A stretch of 64,000 nt of DNA, taken from Parapedobacter lycopersici (GTDB lineage Bacteria; Bacteroidota; Bacteroidia; Sphingobacteriales; Sphingobacteriaceae). How positions within the stretch are numbered: the first letter of the stretch is position 1; every line of letters starts with the position of its first letter. Location of the stretch: contig NZ_JAMSLW010000001.1 of NCBI RefSeq assembly GCF_024643285.1, positions 617,239-681,238 of the forward strand, read 5' to 3'. The translations under genes and the position numbers were made by a program. Under the pieces are notes generated by a model. It searched no databases. It saw only the letters and a program-made list of their open reading frames with translations, and had not been told where the DNA came from. Positions 35,918 to 45,540 of this stretch are shown here, piece by piece.

Positions 35918-36017
35918 ATCAGCAGCTCGTGAAAATAAATTGGATAAATAAAAAAGCAATGTTTAAAGCGTTAGAAACAGGGATTATTTGCAAATAAAAA
36001 AACAGACTTCATAAACC

Positions 36018-39000
36018 ATGATTGATCATTTACTAAGTCCAGTAGATTTTGATCCTTTTGCAGGCCCTACAATAGAAAAAGTAGTTCCCCTTACTGAATC
36101 ACAGCAGGAAATCTGGTTGTCTTGTGTGCTCGGTGGAACGGATGCTAACCTTGCTTACAATGAGTCGATTTCATTGGATTTCAATGGAAGTTTGCAGTCT
36201 GATAAGTTTGAGGAATCATTAGCAAAGCTGTTGGTTCGACATGAGTCATTACGGACGTCTTTCAGCGCGGACGGCCGTAATATGATCATTTACACCGCTG
36301 TTCCTTTAAAATTCACATTAATAGACTTAAGTGCTCTACCGGCACAAGGCCAAGCGGTGACCATCGGAGATTTTCATCAAAAAGATGCGGAGACTCCATT
36401 TAATCTCAGCGAGGCCCCGCTCATACAGTTTACGCTGTTTAAAAAAAGCAACACGCAATACCTTTTCACGATCAAGGCGCATCATATTATTTGTGATGGG
36501 TGGTCTTTAGGCGCAATATTGGAGGATCTGAGCAAAATCTATAATGCGAACTTCAACAATACACCGCTTCCAAAAATGCCGCTGGCATACGGCGATTATG
36601 TGTCACATTTATTGGCATTTACAAAAACTGAAGAATATGCCCATACAGAACGCTATTGGCTAGACAAATACAAAAATATTCCACAACTCGCGTTACCCTT
36701 GGATTTTCCGCGTCCAAAAAAACGAACCTTTAAGAGTAAACGGGATGATTATCGCTTAGATAAAGAATTTGTTGGCAAAATCAAGGAGCTGGGTGCTAAA
36801 GTGGGCAGTAGCTTTGTGACGACACTATTGACTGCATATGAAGTGTTCATCCATCGACTTACGGGCCAGGATGATATCGTCATCGGACTTCCTGCCGCCG
36901 GACAGTCAGCTACCGGGCATTTTAGCTTAGTGGGTCATTGCGTCAATTTACTTCCCATTAAAAGTGAGATGAACAGCCAGGCATCGTTCCTGGAACATTT
37001 AAAGCGCCGTAAATCAGAAATCCTGGATGATTTAGACCATCAACAGGTAACGTTCGGAACACTAATTAAAAAACTGAACATCAAGCGTGACCCATCCCAG
37101 GTTCCATTAGTGTCGCTCGTCTTTAATATTGACATGGGTATGGATACTGGTGTCTCCTTTTACGGAGTTACACATCGCCTGATCTCGAATCCCAGAAAGT
37201 GTGAAACATTTGATATTTTCTTGAATGTATCGGGTGCTGAAGATGCCTTAACGCTTGAATGGTCCTATAACACGCAATTGTTTACACCGGAAACAATTGC
37301 CTCGATGATGAAGCGGTTTACGGGCCTTTTAAATACAATCATTGCCCAGCCGACCATCAGGCTAGCAGACATCAAAATCAATGAGAATATTGAGCAGGCC
37401 AAAGCCACTCAGGAAACGGTCTATCCCTATCCAAAGGACAAACCATTCACAGCATACATTACAGAAATTGCGGCCGAGATGCCGGATAAAACGGCCATTT
37501 CGTTCAATGGAAAAGCAATTAGTTACCATGAGCTGGAAACACGGTCCAGCCAATTGGCAAATTACTTAATTGCCAAAGACATTACCGTTGGAGACATCAT
37601 CGGTGTAGCCATGGACCGATCCATTGATATGGTGATCGCTTTACTTGGTGTGATCAAGTCGGGCGCCGCCTACATTCCATTAGACCCCAATTATCCTGTC
37701 AATCGTATTGAATTCATGTTGCAGGATTCGTCGGCTAAGCTTTTGCTGACCGAATCTAAATACAGCCGGCTGTTTAGCAGCCAGGCGAAAGAATTGCTTT
37801 ACGATGAGCTGATAGCAGGTCTTAACGCTTATACAGCCGAAACACCACAGCCGGCTCTTCAGGGCAGCGATTTGGTTTATGTATTATATACTTCGGGATC
37901 CACAGGAAAGCCAAAAGGCGTACAGATTGAACACCATAATTTGGCGAATTTGCTGCTGAGCATGCAACGTGAGCCCGGAGTGACTGCTGCTGATAAGCTG
38001 TTGGCGCTGACCACAATTTCGTTTGACATCGCTGGCCTGGAGCTCTATCTTCCATTGATATCTGGTGCGACCATGATATTAGCTGACGCTGATATGCGCC
38101 TTGACAGTTATCGGATACTCAATATTGTCAAGTCCGAAGCGGTAACGATATTACAAGCTACACCGGCAACCTGGCGCATGATGCTGGAATCGGGTTGGAG
38201 TCAGCGGTTAGGCATCAAATGTATTTGCGGCGGCGAGGCATTTCCGCCTGATTTGGCCGAGAAGTTATTGGATCTCTGCGATGAAGTATGGAATGGGTAT
38301 GGACCCACAGAAACGACCATATATTCCATCATTAAACGGATAAGACCAAACGAACTCCCCATTACGATAGGTAAACCCATAGCCAATACCCAAGCCTATA
38401 TACTAGATGAAACCTTGTCGCCGCTCGGAATGGGTCAGGAAGGGGAAATCTGCATCGGCGGCGCCGGAGTTGCACGGGGCTACCTGAATCGTCCCGAGCT
38501 CAATGCCGATCGTTTTCTGCCTGATCCGTTTGCCGCTACGCCGGGCACTAGGTTTTACCGTACGGGTGACTTGGGCAAAGTCTTACCCAATGGTGAGATA
38601 CAATGCCTAGGCCGCATAGACACACAGGTAAAAATCAGGGGATTCCGAATCGAATTGGGCGAGATAGAGTATCACTTAAATAAGCAGAAAGGGATCAAGG
38701 AATCGATCGTAATTGCCCGGGAAGACAGACCGGGTGACCAACGGCTTGTTGCTTATTTGTTACCAATAGACGATGGAAAACAAAAATCAATTCCCCAAAG
38801 CGGAACACCTGCTGACAAGGAATCGATCAGGCGATGGAAACAGGAACTTGCGTCCGCCCTACCCTCCTATATGGTTCCGAATGATTGGGTGCTGCTTTCA
38901 GAATTCCCATTGACACCAAACAAGAAAGTCGACCGGAAAGCGCTTCCCAAGCCACCTTCAGCTATTACTTTTGCAGCGGATACAGCAAACGGATCCGCGT

Positions 39001-40043
39001 TGACAGCAAATGAACAAAAGGTATTGGACATTTGGGCCTCCATTTTCAAGACAACAGATATACAGAAGGACGATGATTTTTTTGAGCTGGGAGGGCATTC
39101 CCTGCTTGCGTTGGATGTAATGTTAAAAATTGAAAAGGAAACGGGGGTTAAATTGCCGCTAGCGAGCCTGTTTGAGCATCCGACCATCGAGCGGCTCGCT
39201 ATATTATTAGACAATGAAAAGACGATCAAGTGGGACTGTCTCGTACCGATTAAGCCCGATGGCAAAAAGAATCCGCTTTACATTGTACATGGAGCAGGCT
39301 TAAATGTGCTGCTATTCAACACACTGACTGCACACCTGGATAAAGAACAACCCATATATGGCCTACAAGCGAGGGGTCTTAATGGTGAGGAGGAGCCATT
39401 TACCTCTATTCCGGAAATGGCCGCACATTACATTTCCGAAATACTTTCCCAAAATCCGACTGGGCCATATGCACTTTCCGGATTCTCTCTCGGAGGGTTA
39501 ATTGCCTATGAGATGGCAAAACAATTACTCGAAATGGGGAAAGAAGTACGCATGTTGGCCATGTTTGACACGTTTTCATACGAAACCGATAAATTTCTTC
39601 CGTGGTATATTAAATATCCCAAACGTTTCGGTACATTTAGCATGAAGGTGTTGCATTCGTTTTATCTTCTAGCAAAAGATCCGAAGGATACCGTAGCTTA
39701 CAAATACACGAGCATTAAACGTAGAGTCATTCGATTATATTGGAAGATTACAGGCAAATCGGATGATGTTATTGGCTTTTTTGGGTATTTGAATAAAGTT
39801 GACAAAATTAACAACGAGGCCGTATACAATTATGTACTTGAACCAATTGATTTAGATATCCATGTATTCAGGGCGACAATCCATCGCTTCTATGCCAAGG
39901 ACTTTAAGTACCTGGGCTGGAAAAAATTTGCGAAAAAAGGAGTAAAAATATATAACATTCCAGGTGAGCACAACTTGATCTTTGCGCCACCAAATGATAA
40001 GGATTTCGGCCGGATTCTACAGAAAGTATTAGATGAAAATTAG
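36018..40043 (+). CDS. NRPS module with termination: C-A-PCP-TE
   Basis: A 1341-residue single-module synthetase. Condensation domain about 20-450 with the catalytic HHIICDG (His155, His156, Asp160, Gly161). Adenylation domain about 480-985 with VLYTSGSTGKPKG (near 620), GYGPTETT, GRIDTQVKIRGFRIELGEIE (near 865) and NKKVDRKAL (near 967); selectivity residues read D-I-L-Q-I-G-G-I-Y plus the Lys, nearest by eye to small-residue (glycine-like) codes, low certainty. PCP Ser1028 (FFELGGHS). Thioesterase about 1080-1341 with GFSLGG (Ser1157) and His1318. Its C domain can accept the beta-aminoacyl chain from the upstream PKS-NRPS, whose tail ends where such a C domain would normally follow. Confidence 0.94.
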   Translation: MIDHLLSPVDFDPFAGPTIEKVVPLTESQQEIWLSCVLGGTDANLAYNESISLDFNGSLQSDKFEESLAKLLVRHESLRTSFSADGRNMIIYTAVPLKFTLIDLSALPAQGQAVTIGDFHQKDAETPFNLSEAPLIQFTLFKKSNTQYLFTIKAHHIICDGWSLGAILEDLSKIYNANFNNTPLPKMPLAYGDYVSHLLAFTKTEEYAHTERYWLDKYKNIPQLALPLDFPRPKKRTFKSKRDDYRLDKEFVGKIKELGAKVGSSFVTTLLTAYEVFIHRLTGQDDIVIGLPAAGQSATGHFSLVGHCVNLLPIKSEMNSQASFLEHLKRRKSEILDDLDHQQVTFGTLIKKLNIKRDPSQVPLVSLVFNIDMGMDTGVSFYGVTHRLISNPRKCETFDIFLNVSGAEDALTLEWSYNTQLFTPETIASMMKRFTGLLNTIIAQPTIRLADIKINENIEQAKATQETVYPYPKDKPFTAYITEIAAEMPDKTAISFNGKAISYHELETRSSQLANYLIAKDITVGDIIGVAMDRSIDMVIALLGVIKSGAAYIPLDPNYPVNRIEFMLQDSSAKLLLTESKYSRLFSSQAKELLYDELIAGLNAYTAETPQPALQGSDLVYVLYTSGSTGKPKGVQIEHHNLANLLLSMQREPGVTAADKLLALTTISFDIAGLELYLPLISGATMILADADMRLDSYRILNIVKSEAVTILQATPATWRMMLESGWSQRLGIKCICGGEAFPPDLAEKLLDLCDEVWNGYGPTETTIYSIIKRIRPNELPITIGKPIANTQAYILDETLSPLGMGQEGEICIGGAGVARGYLNRPELNADRFLPDPFAATPGTRFYRTGDLGKVLPNGEIQCLGRIDTQVKIRGFRIELGEIEYHLNKQKGIKESIVIAREDRPGDQRLVAYLLPIDDGKQKSIPQSGTPADKESIRRWKQELASALPSYMVPNDWVLLSEFPLTPNKKVDRKALPKPPSAITFAADTANGSALTANEQKVLDIWASIFKTTDIQKDDDFFELGGHSLLALDVMLKIEKETGVKLPLASLFEHPTIERLAILLDNEKTIKWDCLVPIKPDGKKNPLYIVHGAGLNVLLFNTLTAHLDKEQPIYGLQARGLNGEEEPFTSIPEMAAHYISEILSQNPTGPYALSGFSLGGLIAYEMAKQLLEMGKEVRMLAMFDTFSYETDKFLPWYIKYPKRFGTFSMKVLHSFYLLAKDPKDTVAYKYTSIKRRVIRLYWKITGKSDDVIGFFGYLNKVDKINNEAVYNYVLEPIDLDIHVFRATIHRFYAKDFKYLGWKKFAKKGVKIYNIPGEHNLIFAPPNDKDFGRILQKVLDEN

Positions 40044-40179
40044 GAGCTGGACCCGCTTAACGTTTACTTATCAATCCACAGCAATTTAAAACCGGTTCTC
40101 TGTCATATCGCTTATGATGAATTGACATTGGCTATCTGCGTATCTGCATGCTTGCAATATACAACCTGATTTGTAATAT

Positions 40180-41532
40180 ATGAGTCTAACCAAAAATATC
40201 AGAGACAATTACTGGATCCGTTCCGGTTTGCTGAATCTCATCCAAAACACTTCAAACGTTCTATTTGGGTTTGGATCCTTTTATCTGTTACTCAGAGTAT
40301 TGGATAAAAATGACTACGGAACGTGGATTCTGTTTTTATCTTCCATTGCCGTATTTGCCATTGCTCGTAACGGACTATTGCAGAATGCGACCATTAAGTT
40401 CATTTCGGGAACATCGTCCGAGAACGAAAAAAAACAGGTCATTGCTACCACATTCTCTATGAATATGATCATGACCATTGTATCTATTGCGTTGATGTGT
40501 GCGGTGGCCCCCCTGCTAAGCAATATTTGGAATACGCCCAAGCTAACCCATATGCTTTGGTTTTTTAGCATATCCTTTGTTTTTTCAAGCTTACAAATGC
40601 ATTTTAATAGTGTTGAGCAGGCTTTTTTGAATTTCAAAGGAACATTCCTAACGCAGTTCCTGTATCAATCGTTGTTTTTCACCTATGTTTTAGTATCCTA
40701 TATTTTTGATTTAGAGGTTACGCTAATGCGAATGATTTATGCCAACTTGGTTGTTAACATCATCGCCACAATCCCCTCTTTTGTTTACATCCGAAAACGT
40801 GTCTCGTTTCGCATATTTGTGGACATGTCATGGGCTAAGCGAGTATTCCACTATGGAAAATATTCAATGGGGACATCCATCAATGCGATATTATCCGATT
40901 CCATTGATCAAATGATGCTGGGCGCCATGTTATCTCCTGCTGCAACCGGTATTTTTAACATTGCGGTACGAATCAGTAATCTCGCCAATGTGCCTACAAA
41001 TGCGATGGCAACCATCGTTTTCCCTCAGGGTGCCAAACGTCTGGAAGAAGAGGGATTGCCTGCATTGAAGTATCTGTATGAAAAATCAGTAGGGACGATA
41101 TTAGCAGTTCTTATTCCGGCATTGCTCTGCATCCTCTTATTTGCCGACACCCTTATCCATTACATTGCCGGTGGCAGATACGACGAGTCGCTTCCGTTAT
41201 TGAAAATCACCCTTTTCTATAGCATGTTTGTGCCGTTCAGCAGGCAGCTAGGCACTATTTTAGATTCAATGGGCAAAACCAAGCTTAATTTTCTTTTGGT
41301 ATTGACTTCTGGCGTAATCAATATTGGTCTTAATTATGTATTCATTACCCGTTGGGGTATTATGGGAGCCGCTTTTGCTACTTTGTTAACGTATATAATT
41401 TTCTTTCTCATATCACAATACACACTCCGTAATTTGCTAAATGTAAGCTTATTGAATGTATGGAAATACACGCTTGAATTCTACCCAGAGATGTTTAAAA
41501 AAATTATGGGGAAAAAAAATAACACAGCCTAA
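40180..41532 (+). CDS. Polysaccharide flippase (Wzx / MATE-like oligosaccharide flippase superfamily)
   Basis: A 450-residue integral membrane protein with about twelve helices, for example IQNTSNVLFGFGSFYLLL and TWILFLSSIAVFAIARNGLL, plus the typical YGKYSMGTSINAILSDSIDQMMLG and GIMGAAFATLLTYIIFFLI blocks. Wzx proteins flip undecaprenyl-linked repeat units across the inner membrane. It follows the NRPS gene on the same strand after 136 bases, with no terminator-like structure between, so co-expression is possible. Export of a lipid-linked peptide product cannot be excluded, but polysaccharide is the default. Confidence 0.88.
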   Translation: MSLTKNIRDNYWIRSGLLNLIQNTSNVLFGFGSFYLLLRVLDKNDYGTWILFLSSIAVFAIARNGLLQNATIKFISGTSSENEKKQVIATTFSMNMIMTIVSIALMCAVAPLLSNIWNTPKLTHMLWFFSISFVFSSLQMHFNSVEQAFLNFKGTFLTQFLYQSLFFTYVLVSYIFDLEVTLMRMIYANLVVNIIATIPSFVYIRKRVSFRIFVDMSWAKRVFHYGKYSMGTSINAILSDSIDQMMLGAMLSPAATGIFNIAVRISNLANVPTNAMATIVFPQGAKRLEEEGLPALKYLYEKSVGTILAVLIPALLCILLFADTLIHYIAGGRYDESLPLLKITLFYSMFVPFSRQLGTILDSMGKTKLNFLLVLTSGVINIGLNYVFITRWGIMGAAFATLLTYIIFFLISQYTLRNLLNVSLLNVWKYTLEFYPEMFKKIMGKKNNTA

Positions 41533-41636
41533 GGGATTTCAAGCAATTATTTGGCCTAAATTTTGATTGGTTTCTTCCATCACAAATTGAAAGATAGTTC
41601 CGGTATTGTATAAGAAAAAAGGTTAATTAAATCCTT

Positions 41637-43055
41637 ATGAAAGGAGTATTCTCCGTAGGCAGGGGCCGGTATGTCGGTTTCGTGTTGGTTATTATAACAA
41701 TTTTATTGTCTTGTAAAAAAACGTCTTCATTATCGCCAGATACTGATATACCAGACACAACTATCACGGGAACCCCTCCAAAAGAAGATCCTACTCCTAC
41801 TGATCCAGTTGGATCAGATCCCAGTATACTTTATTTTGAAGCAAGCGGTAACCGTCAGTTGGTTATCGATGGAAGCAAGTTCAAATACGATTGTGAGACT
41901 TCGATCAGGATCAAAGCGGGGAATTATTCGTCAATTACCATTCGAAACATCAATGCCGGTGCGGGATGCCCGATCTCCATCTCAAACGACGGTGGAAATG
42001 TCGTATTAGCCGGTACCCGATCAGCACTTACCCTGGCTAACTTAGATGGTGTAGTTATTACAGGTGATATCAAAGGCGGAGATAATAAGGGATTTATTTT
42101 CAAGGACAACGATTATCGTGCGATCATCCTACAAGATGCAATCAGTAATCTCACATTGAGTAATATGTCATTCTCAAATGTGAAAGATTATGTCATTTTC
42201 TATGATAACAGACTGAATTATACAGGCCAGCAAGGCTCCTACAGCGACAACCTTAAAATTCAAAAGATGGACTGCGTTGGCACTGGACAGTTTATTCAAT
42301 TCAATGGTGGAATAAACGGCGGTTCATTAGTAGGCGTTTACAAGAATCTTGAAATATCCTATATCAATTATCGGGACTCCCCCAGAGGAGGAAACATTTT
42401 TTATATTAACAACGCCCTTGATTACGATATTCATCACAATGTCATTGATAACGTCAACACGGACAACAATAACCACAATGGTATTTTTCATGTAATCGGT
42501 AATGGAAAATTCCACAATAATTTTGTCAGCAATCATCAGGGGAATAGCATTCGTGCCTGGGCCGTATCAATTGGTAATACACCCAAGGATATTCTCATTT
42601 ATAACAACATTGTAGTTAACTCGAGAAAATATTCTGCTTTTGAAGTCCAGGCATTTTCCAATATGATGGTCGGTGGCCAAACAACCTATGCGAATGTTAA
42701 AGTGTTCAATAACACCTGTGGTAACCTTAATTTATCCAGAGATGCGTTTCCCGCAGCCGTGGTTGACATCTATGGCTTACTTGGCGGGCAATGTGAGGTA
42801 TTTAATAATTTAGGTTATAATTTTCCGGTGAGAAGTCCAAAAAGCGACATTTGGCATCCACTTGGAAACACAAAGATTATCGGCTCTGATAATTTGTATT
42901 TCAACTCGTTAGATCAGGCAGGTCTCGTAGCCGAATCATTCAAACTGAACAATGGTTCACCAGCGAAAGGGAGCGGTATGGCAACACTCGTTGACAATGA
43001 CTTTTATGGTATTCACCGTGATGGAAACTCACCTTCAATCGGGGCCGTAGAATAA
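41637..43055 (+). CDS. Lipoprotein with right-handed parallel beta-helix
   Basis: A 472-residue lipoprotein: FVLVIITILLSC is the signal with lipobox Cys at about residue 26, followed by a Thr/Pro/Asp-rich linker (SPDTDIPDTTITGTPPKEDP). From about residue 130 the sequence has repeated short turns rich in Asn and Asp (NLTLSNMSFSNVKDYVIFYD, YDIHHNVIDNVNT, KFHNNFVSNHQGNSI, DILIYNNIVVNS, VKVFNNTCGN), the pattern of pectate-lyase-like beta-helices. Such proteins bind, epimerise or cleave polysaccharide. No canonical catalytic set can be assigned by eye. It is followed by a strong bidirectional terminator. Confidence 0.85.
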   Translation: MKGVFSVGRGRYVGFVLVIITILLSCKKTSSLSPDTDIPDTTITGTPPKEDPTPTDPVGSDPSILYFEASGNRQLVIDGSKFKYDCETSIRIKAGNYSSITIRNINAGAGCPISISNDGGNVVLAGTRSALTLANLDGVVITGDIKGGDNKGFIFKDNDYRAIILQDAISNLTLSNMSFSNVKDYVIFYDNRLNYTGQQGSYSDNLKIQKMDCVGTGQFIQFNGGINGGSLVGVYKNLEISYINYRDSPRGGNIFYINNALDYDIHHNVIDNVNTDNNNHNGIFHVIGNGKFHNNFVSNHQGNSIRAWAVSIGNTPKDILIYNNIVVNSRKYSAFEVQAFSNMMVGGQTTYANVKVFNNTCGNLNLSRDAFPAAVVDIYGLLGGQCEVFNNLGYNFPVRSPKSDIWHPLGNTKIIGSDNLYFNSLDQAGLVAESFKLNNGSPAKGSGMATLVDNDFYGIHRDGNSPSIGAVE

Positions 43056-43075
43056 GGTATATTGTTGTAAGTTAT

Positions 43076-43104
43076 AAAAAAGGGAATTACAGATTCCCTT
43101 TTTT
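43076..43104. terminator. Bidirectional Rho-independent terminator
   Basis: A perfect 12-bp stem, AAAAAAGGGAAT (43076-43087) and its complement (43093-43104), with a five-base loop TACAG. It has a T-run on each strand, serving the beta-helix gene on plus and the GMC gene on minus, whose TAA (43087-43089) lies within it. Confidence 0.88.
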
Positions 43105-44778
43105 CATTTCAGACGCAGCGTAATGACATGCCCTTGCAGTCAATGCCATATAAGTCAATGATGGATTTTGAGAACCCGAAGATGTCATGCAGCTACCATC
43201 GGTCACGAAAATATTTTTGACGGAATGGATTTGATTGAATCTATTCAATACTGAAGTTTCCGGATCAGCTCCCATTCGTGCGGTTCCCATTTCATGTATG
43301 GTAGACCCGCCGGGTTTATTGTAGTTGAATGGATATACATCTTCAAAGCCTGCTTTCTCCAACATTTCGGCTGTTGTTTCTTCGATATCGCCCATCATGA
43401 CACGCTCATTTTCACCGTAACTGAACGAAATACGCACCAAAGGCATTCCCCATTTATCGCGCTCTGTTACATCAAGTGTTACGCGATTTTTAGGATACGG
43501 CAGACATTCACCCCAACCAGCCATCCATATCGTCCACGGTCCGGGCTTCGTTAACTGGTCCTTGAATGACTTTCCAAAACCATTGAGAAAATTCGATCGG
43601 TCCCCCCACTCCTGCCGTTCACCATGTCCCTGAATACCATAGCCGCGCAGGAACCCCATTCCCTCATTCTGTTCCAAATTCCGAAAACGGGGGATAATAA
43701 AACCACTTGGCCTTCTTCCTTTATAATACTTATCCAGCATTTTATCTCCGAATACTCCATAGGCGCCGGCATACGAATGATGATCCATCAGATTGCGCCC
43801 GAGCTCACCACTATCATTTCCCAAGCCGTCCGGAAACCGACCGGATTTAGAGTTTAAAAGAATAGCCGCCGTTGCAATTGTGGAGGCATTCAGAAAAATA
43901 ATACGAGCATAATACTCGGTCACTTCCATGCTCACCGCATCCATTACCCGAACGCCCGTGGCTTTCGATCCCGCATCATCGTACAGGATTTCCATCACAA
44001 TGGCATGTGGATGCAATGTGAGATTACCTGTTGCCGCGGCAGCCGGCAGCGTTGCGCTGTTACTGCTGAAGTACCCGCCGTAAGGGCATCCTCTTGAACA
44101 CAGATTTCTATTCAGGCAAAGCCCTCGGCCATCAACAGGTTTGGTTAAATTTGCCACACGGGCAATGGTCAGTACTCTACGGGCATCATCTTTTTTGATA
44201 TACGCTTTCAGATGCTGCTCAATACAATTCAACTCCATTGGTGGTTGGAAAATACCATCTGGTAATTGTGCAAGCCCTTCTGATTGACCACTTACTCCGA
44301 CAAAAGCCTCCACATAATCATACCAAGGTGCCAGGTCCCGGTATCGTATCGGCCAATCCACACCAATGCCCTCTTTGCCATTTGCGGCGAAATCCAAGTC
44401 ACTCCATCGATAGCATTGCCTTCCCCAGGTCAGCGACCGCCCCCCTACCTGATATCCTCTTATCCAGTTAAACGGCGTTTCCTGGATATAGGGATGCTCC
44501 TGATCACGCACAAAGAAATGTTTATCTCCGGCATCGTAACTGGTGCTTTGTACAGGGTTATTGCGCTGATCGTCAATGGTATTTTCCAGGCCATACTTGA
44601 AGTCCCATGGATTCATTAAGGCTGTTGTGTAATCGGCTATATGCTTTACATCCCTTCCGCGTTCCAGCACCAACGTTTTCAACCCCATTTCGCAAAGTTC
44701 CTTTGCGGCCCAGCCTCCACTAATTCCAGATCCGACGACGATCGCATCGTAAGTTGTCGGGGCGGATTTTATATTCAT
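43087..44778 (-). CDS. GMC-family FAD-dependent oxidoreductase
   Basis: A 563-residue flavoprotein. FAD-binding Rossmann motif: DAIVVGSGISGGWAAKELC (about 10-28). Other family parts are GGRSLTWGRQCYRW, CSRGCPYGGYF and the C-terminal catalytic region, GGSTIHEMGTARMG (His) and SGSQNPSLTYMALTAR (Asn). The shape is that of sugar or alcohol dehydrogenases which pair with a small gluconate-2-dehydrogenase-type subunit, and such a subunit is encoded just upstream. There is no obvious signal peptide, although the partner has a membrane helix. The location in an exopolysaccharide locus hints at oxidation of a sugar in the glycan or its precursor. Confidence 0.9.
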   Translation of the reverse strand: MNIKSAPTTYDAIVVGSGISGGWAAKELCEMGLKTLVLERGRDVKHIADYTTALMNPWDFKYGLENTIDDQRNNPVQSTSYDAGDKHFFVRDQEHPYIQETPFNWIRGYQVGGRSLTWGRQCYRWSDLDFAANGKEGIGVDWPIRYRDLAPWYDYVEAFVGVSGQSEGLAQLPDGIFQPPMELNCIEQHLKAYIKKDDARRVLTIARVANLTKPVDGRGLCLNRNLCSRGCPYGGYFSSNSATLPAAAATGNLTLHPHAIVMEILYDDAGSKATGVRVMDAVSMEVTEYYARIIFLNASTIATAAILLNSKSGRFPDGLGNDSGELGRNLMDHHSYAGAYGVFGDKMLDKYYKGRRPSGFIIPRFRNLEQNEGMGFLRGYGIQGHGERQEWGDRSNFLNGFGKSFKDQLTKPGPWTIWMAGWGECLPYPKNRVTLDVTERDKWGMPLVRISFSYGENERVMMGDIEETTAEMLEKAGFEDVYPFNYNKPGGSTIHEMGTARMGADPETSVLNRFNQIHSVKNIFVTDGSCMTSSGSQNPSLTYMALTARACHYAASEMKKGNL

Positions 44779-44809
44779 TCGTAATACTATATCTTATGAA
44801 GTCAGCATA

Positions 44810-45388
44810 TCATTTCGTAGCCCATGAGCGTTGTCCCTGTATCAAATTCACACAGGGCAAATAGTGTACAGGGACAGCATCATACACCAAGCATTGTGTT
44901 GCTCCAAGTTCTGACGTGCAAAAACCCTCGACCGTAAACGTTTTTAATAAATCAATAAATGAGCGGCCAAACAACTTCCTTTTAACCCAGGAAGGCAAGC
45001 TCTCTTTACGCCATTCCCGGTCTTCCAGCGTCTTCAATATTGCTTCCCGCTGTTGCGTGGTGCAGGATTGGAATGATCGGTCAAATTTACGCTTACTCAA
45101 CATCTCGATATTTTCGAGCCCCAATGCAAACACATTACGTTCTTGATTGGACAAAAAGAATTTCACTTTGTTGATGATAAAATCCGCTACCCCGGCCTGC
45201 TTGGCGCCCGGTGTATCTGTTTGGGGAATAATGGTTTCAGCAAGTTCTTCAATCAGTATTCTTTGGCTTTCCAAATCTTCGTCAGAAACCCGCCACAAAT
45301 ACATTTTCAGCCATTTATAAAAATAAAAGAACGAGATAAATACTCCTATTATAAAGAGGATGCTGAGAATTGCCTGTTTTCTGTTCAA
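44810..45388 (-). CDS. Gluconate 2-dehydrogenase subunit 3-like protein
   Basis: A 192-residue protein with one N-terminal membrane helix (AILSILFIIGVFISFFYFYKW, about 5-25) and a soluble domain with ESQRILIEELAETIIPQTDTPGA, then VADFI and the C-terminal GATQCLVYDAVPVHYLPCV. The ETIIPxTDTPGAKxAGV pattern is a hallmark of the gluconate 2-dehydrogenase small subunit family, which partners GMC oxidoreductases. Only 31 bases separate it from the GMC gene. It probably anchors or matures the flavoprotein. Confidence 0.87.
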   Translation of the reverse strand: MNRKQAILSILFIIGVFISFFYFYKWLKMYLWRVSDEDLESQRILIEELAETIIPQTDTPGAKQAGVADFIINKVKFFLSNQERNVFALGLENIEMLSKRKFDRSFQSCTTQQREAILKTLEDREWRKESLPSWVKRKLFGRSFIDLLKTFTVEGFCTSELGATQCLVYDAVPVHYLPCVNLIQGQRSWATK

Positions 45389-45429
45389 ACGTACATGGAT
45401 TTATAATTCAACATCTGGTCTTTTACGTC

Positions 45430-45456
45430 TATATTTGTAGCATAAACACTACAAAT
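45430..45456 (+). promoter_or_regulatory. TATATTTG -7-like element within an 8-bp inverted repeat
   Basis: TATATTTG (45430-45437) fits TAnnTTTG. ATTTGTAG (45433-45440) and CTACAAAT (45449-45456) form a perfect inverted repeat with an eight-base loop. No -33 TTG is visible. It lies upstream of both the gluconate-dehydrogenase-like gene and the gene remnant, so it could be an operator acting on either side. Confidence 0.35.
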
Positions 45457-45540
45457 CATGGCTCTTCGCGCAGTATAATTGGGACATGTTGGTTCAGCAA
45501 TCGAAAAAAGTTACTTTCGCATATATATTTCACGACAATA

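Larger units (their letters stand above)
35603..36017. other. Leader region of the second synthetase gene
   Basis: 415 A+T-rich bases without a convincing gene. A 93-codon frame across 35583-35864 overlaps the glycosidase end and has no protein-like features. The region contains a candidate promoter (35795-35827) and a 21-codon frame (35852-35917), followed by about 100 bases up to ATG 36018. Confidence 0.45.
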
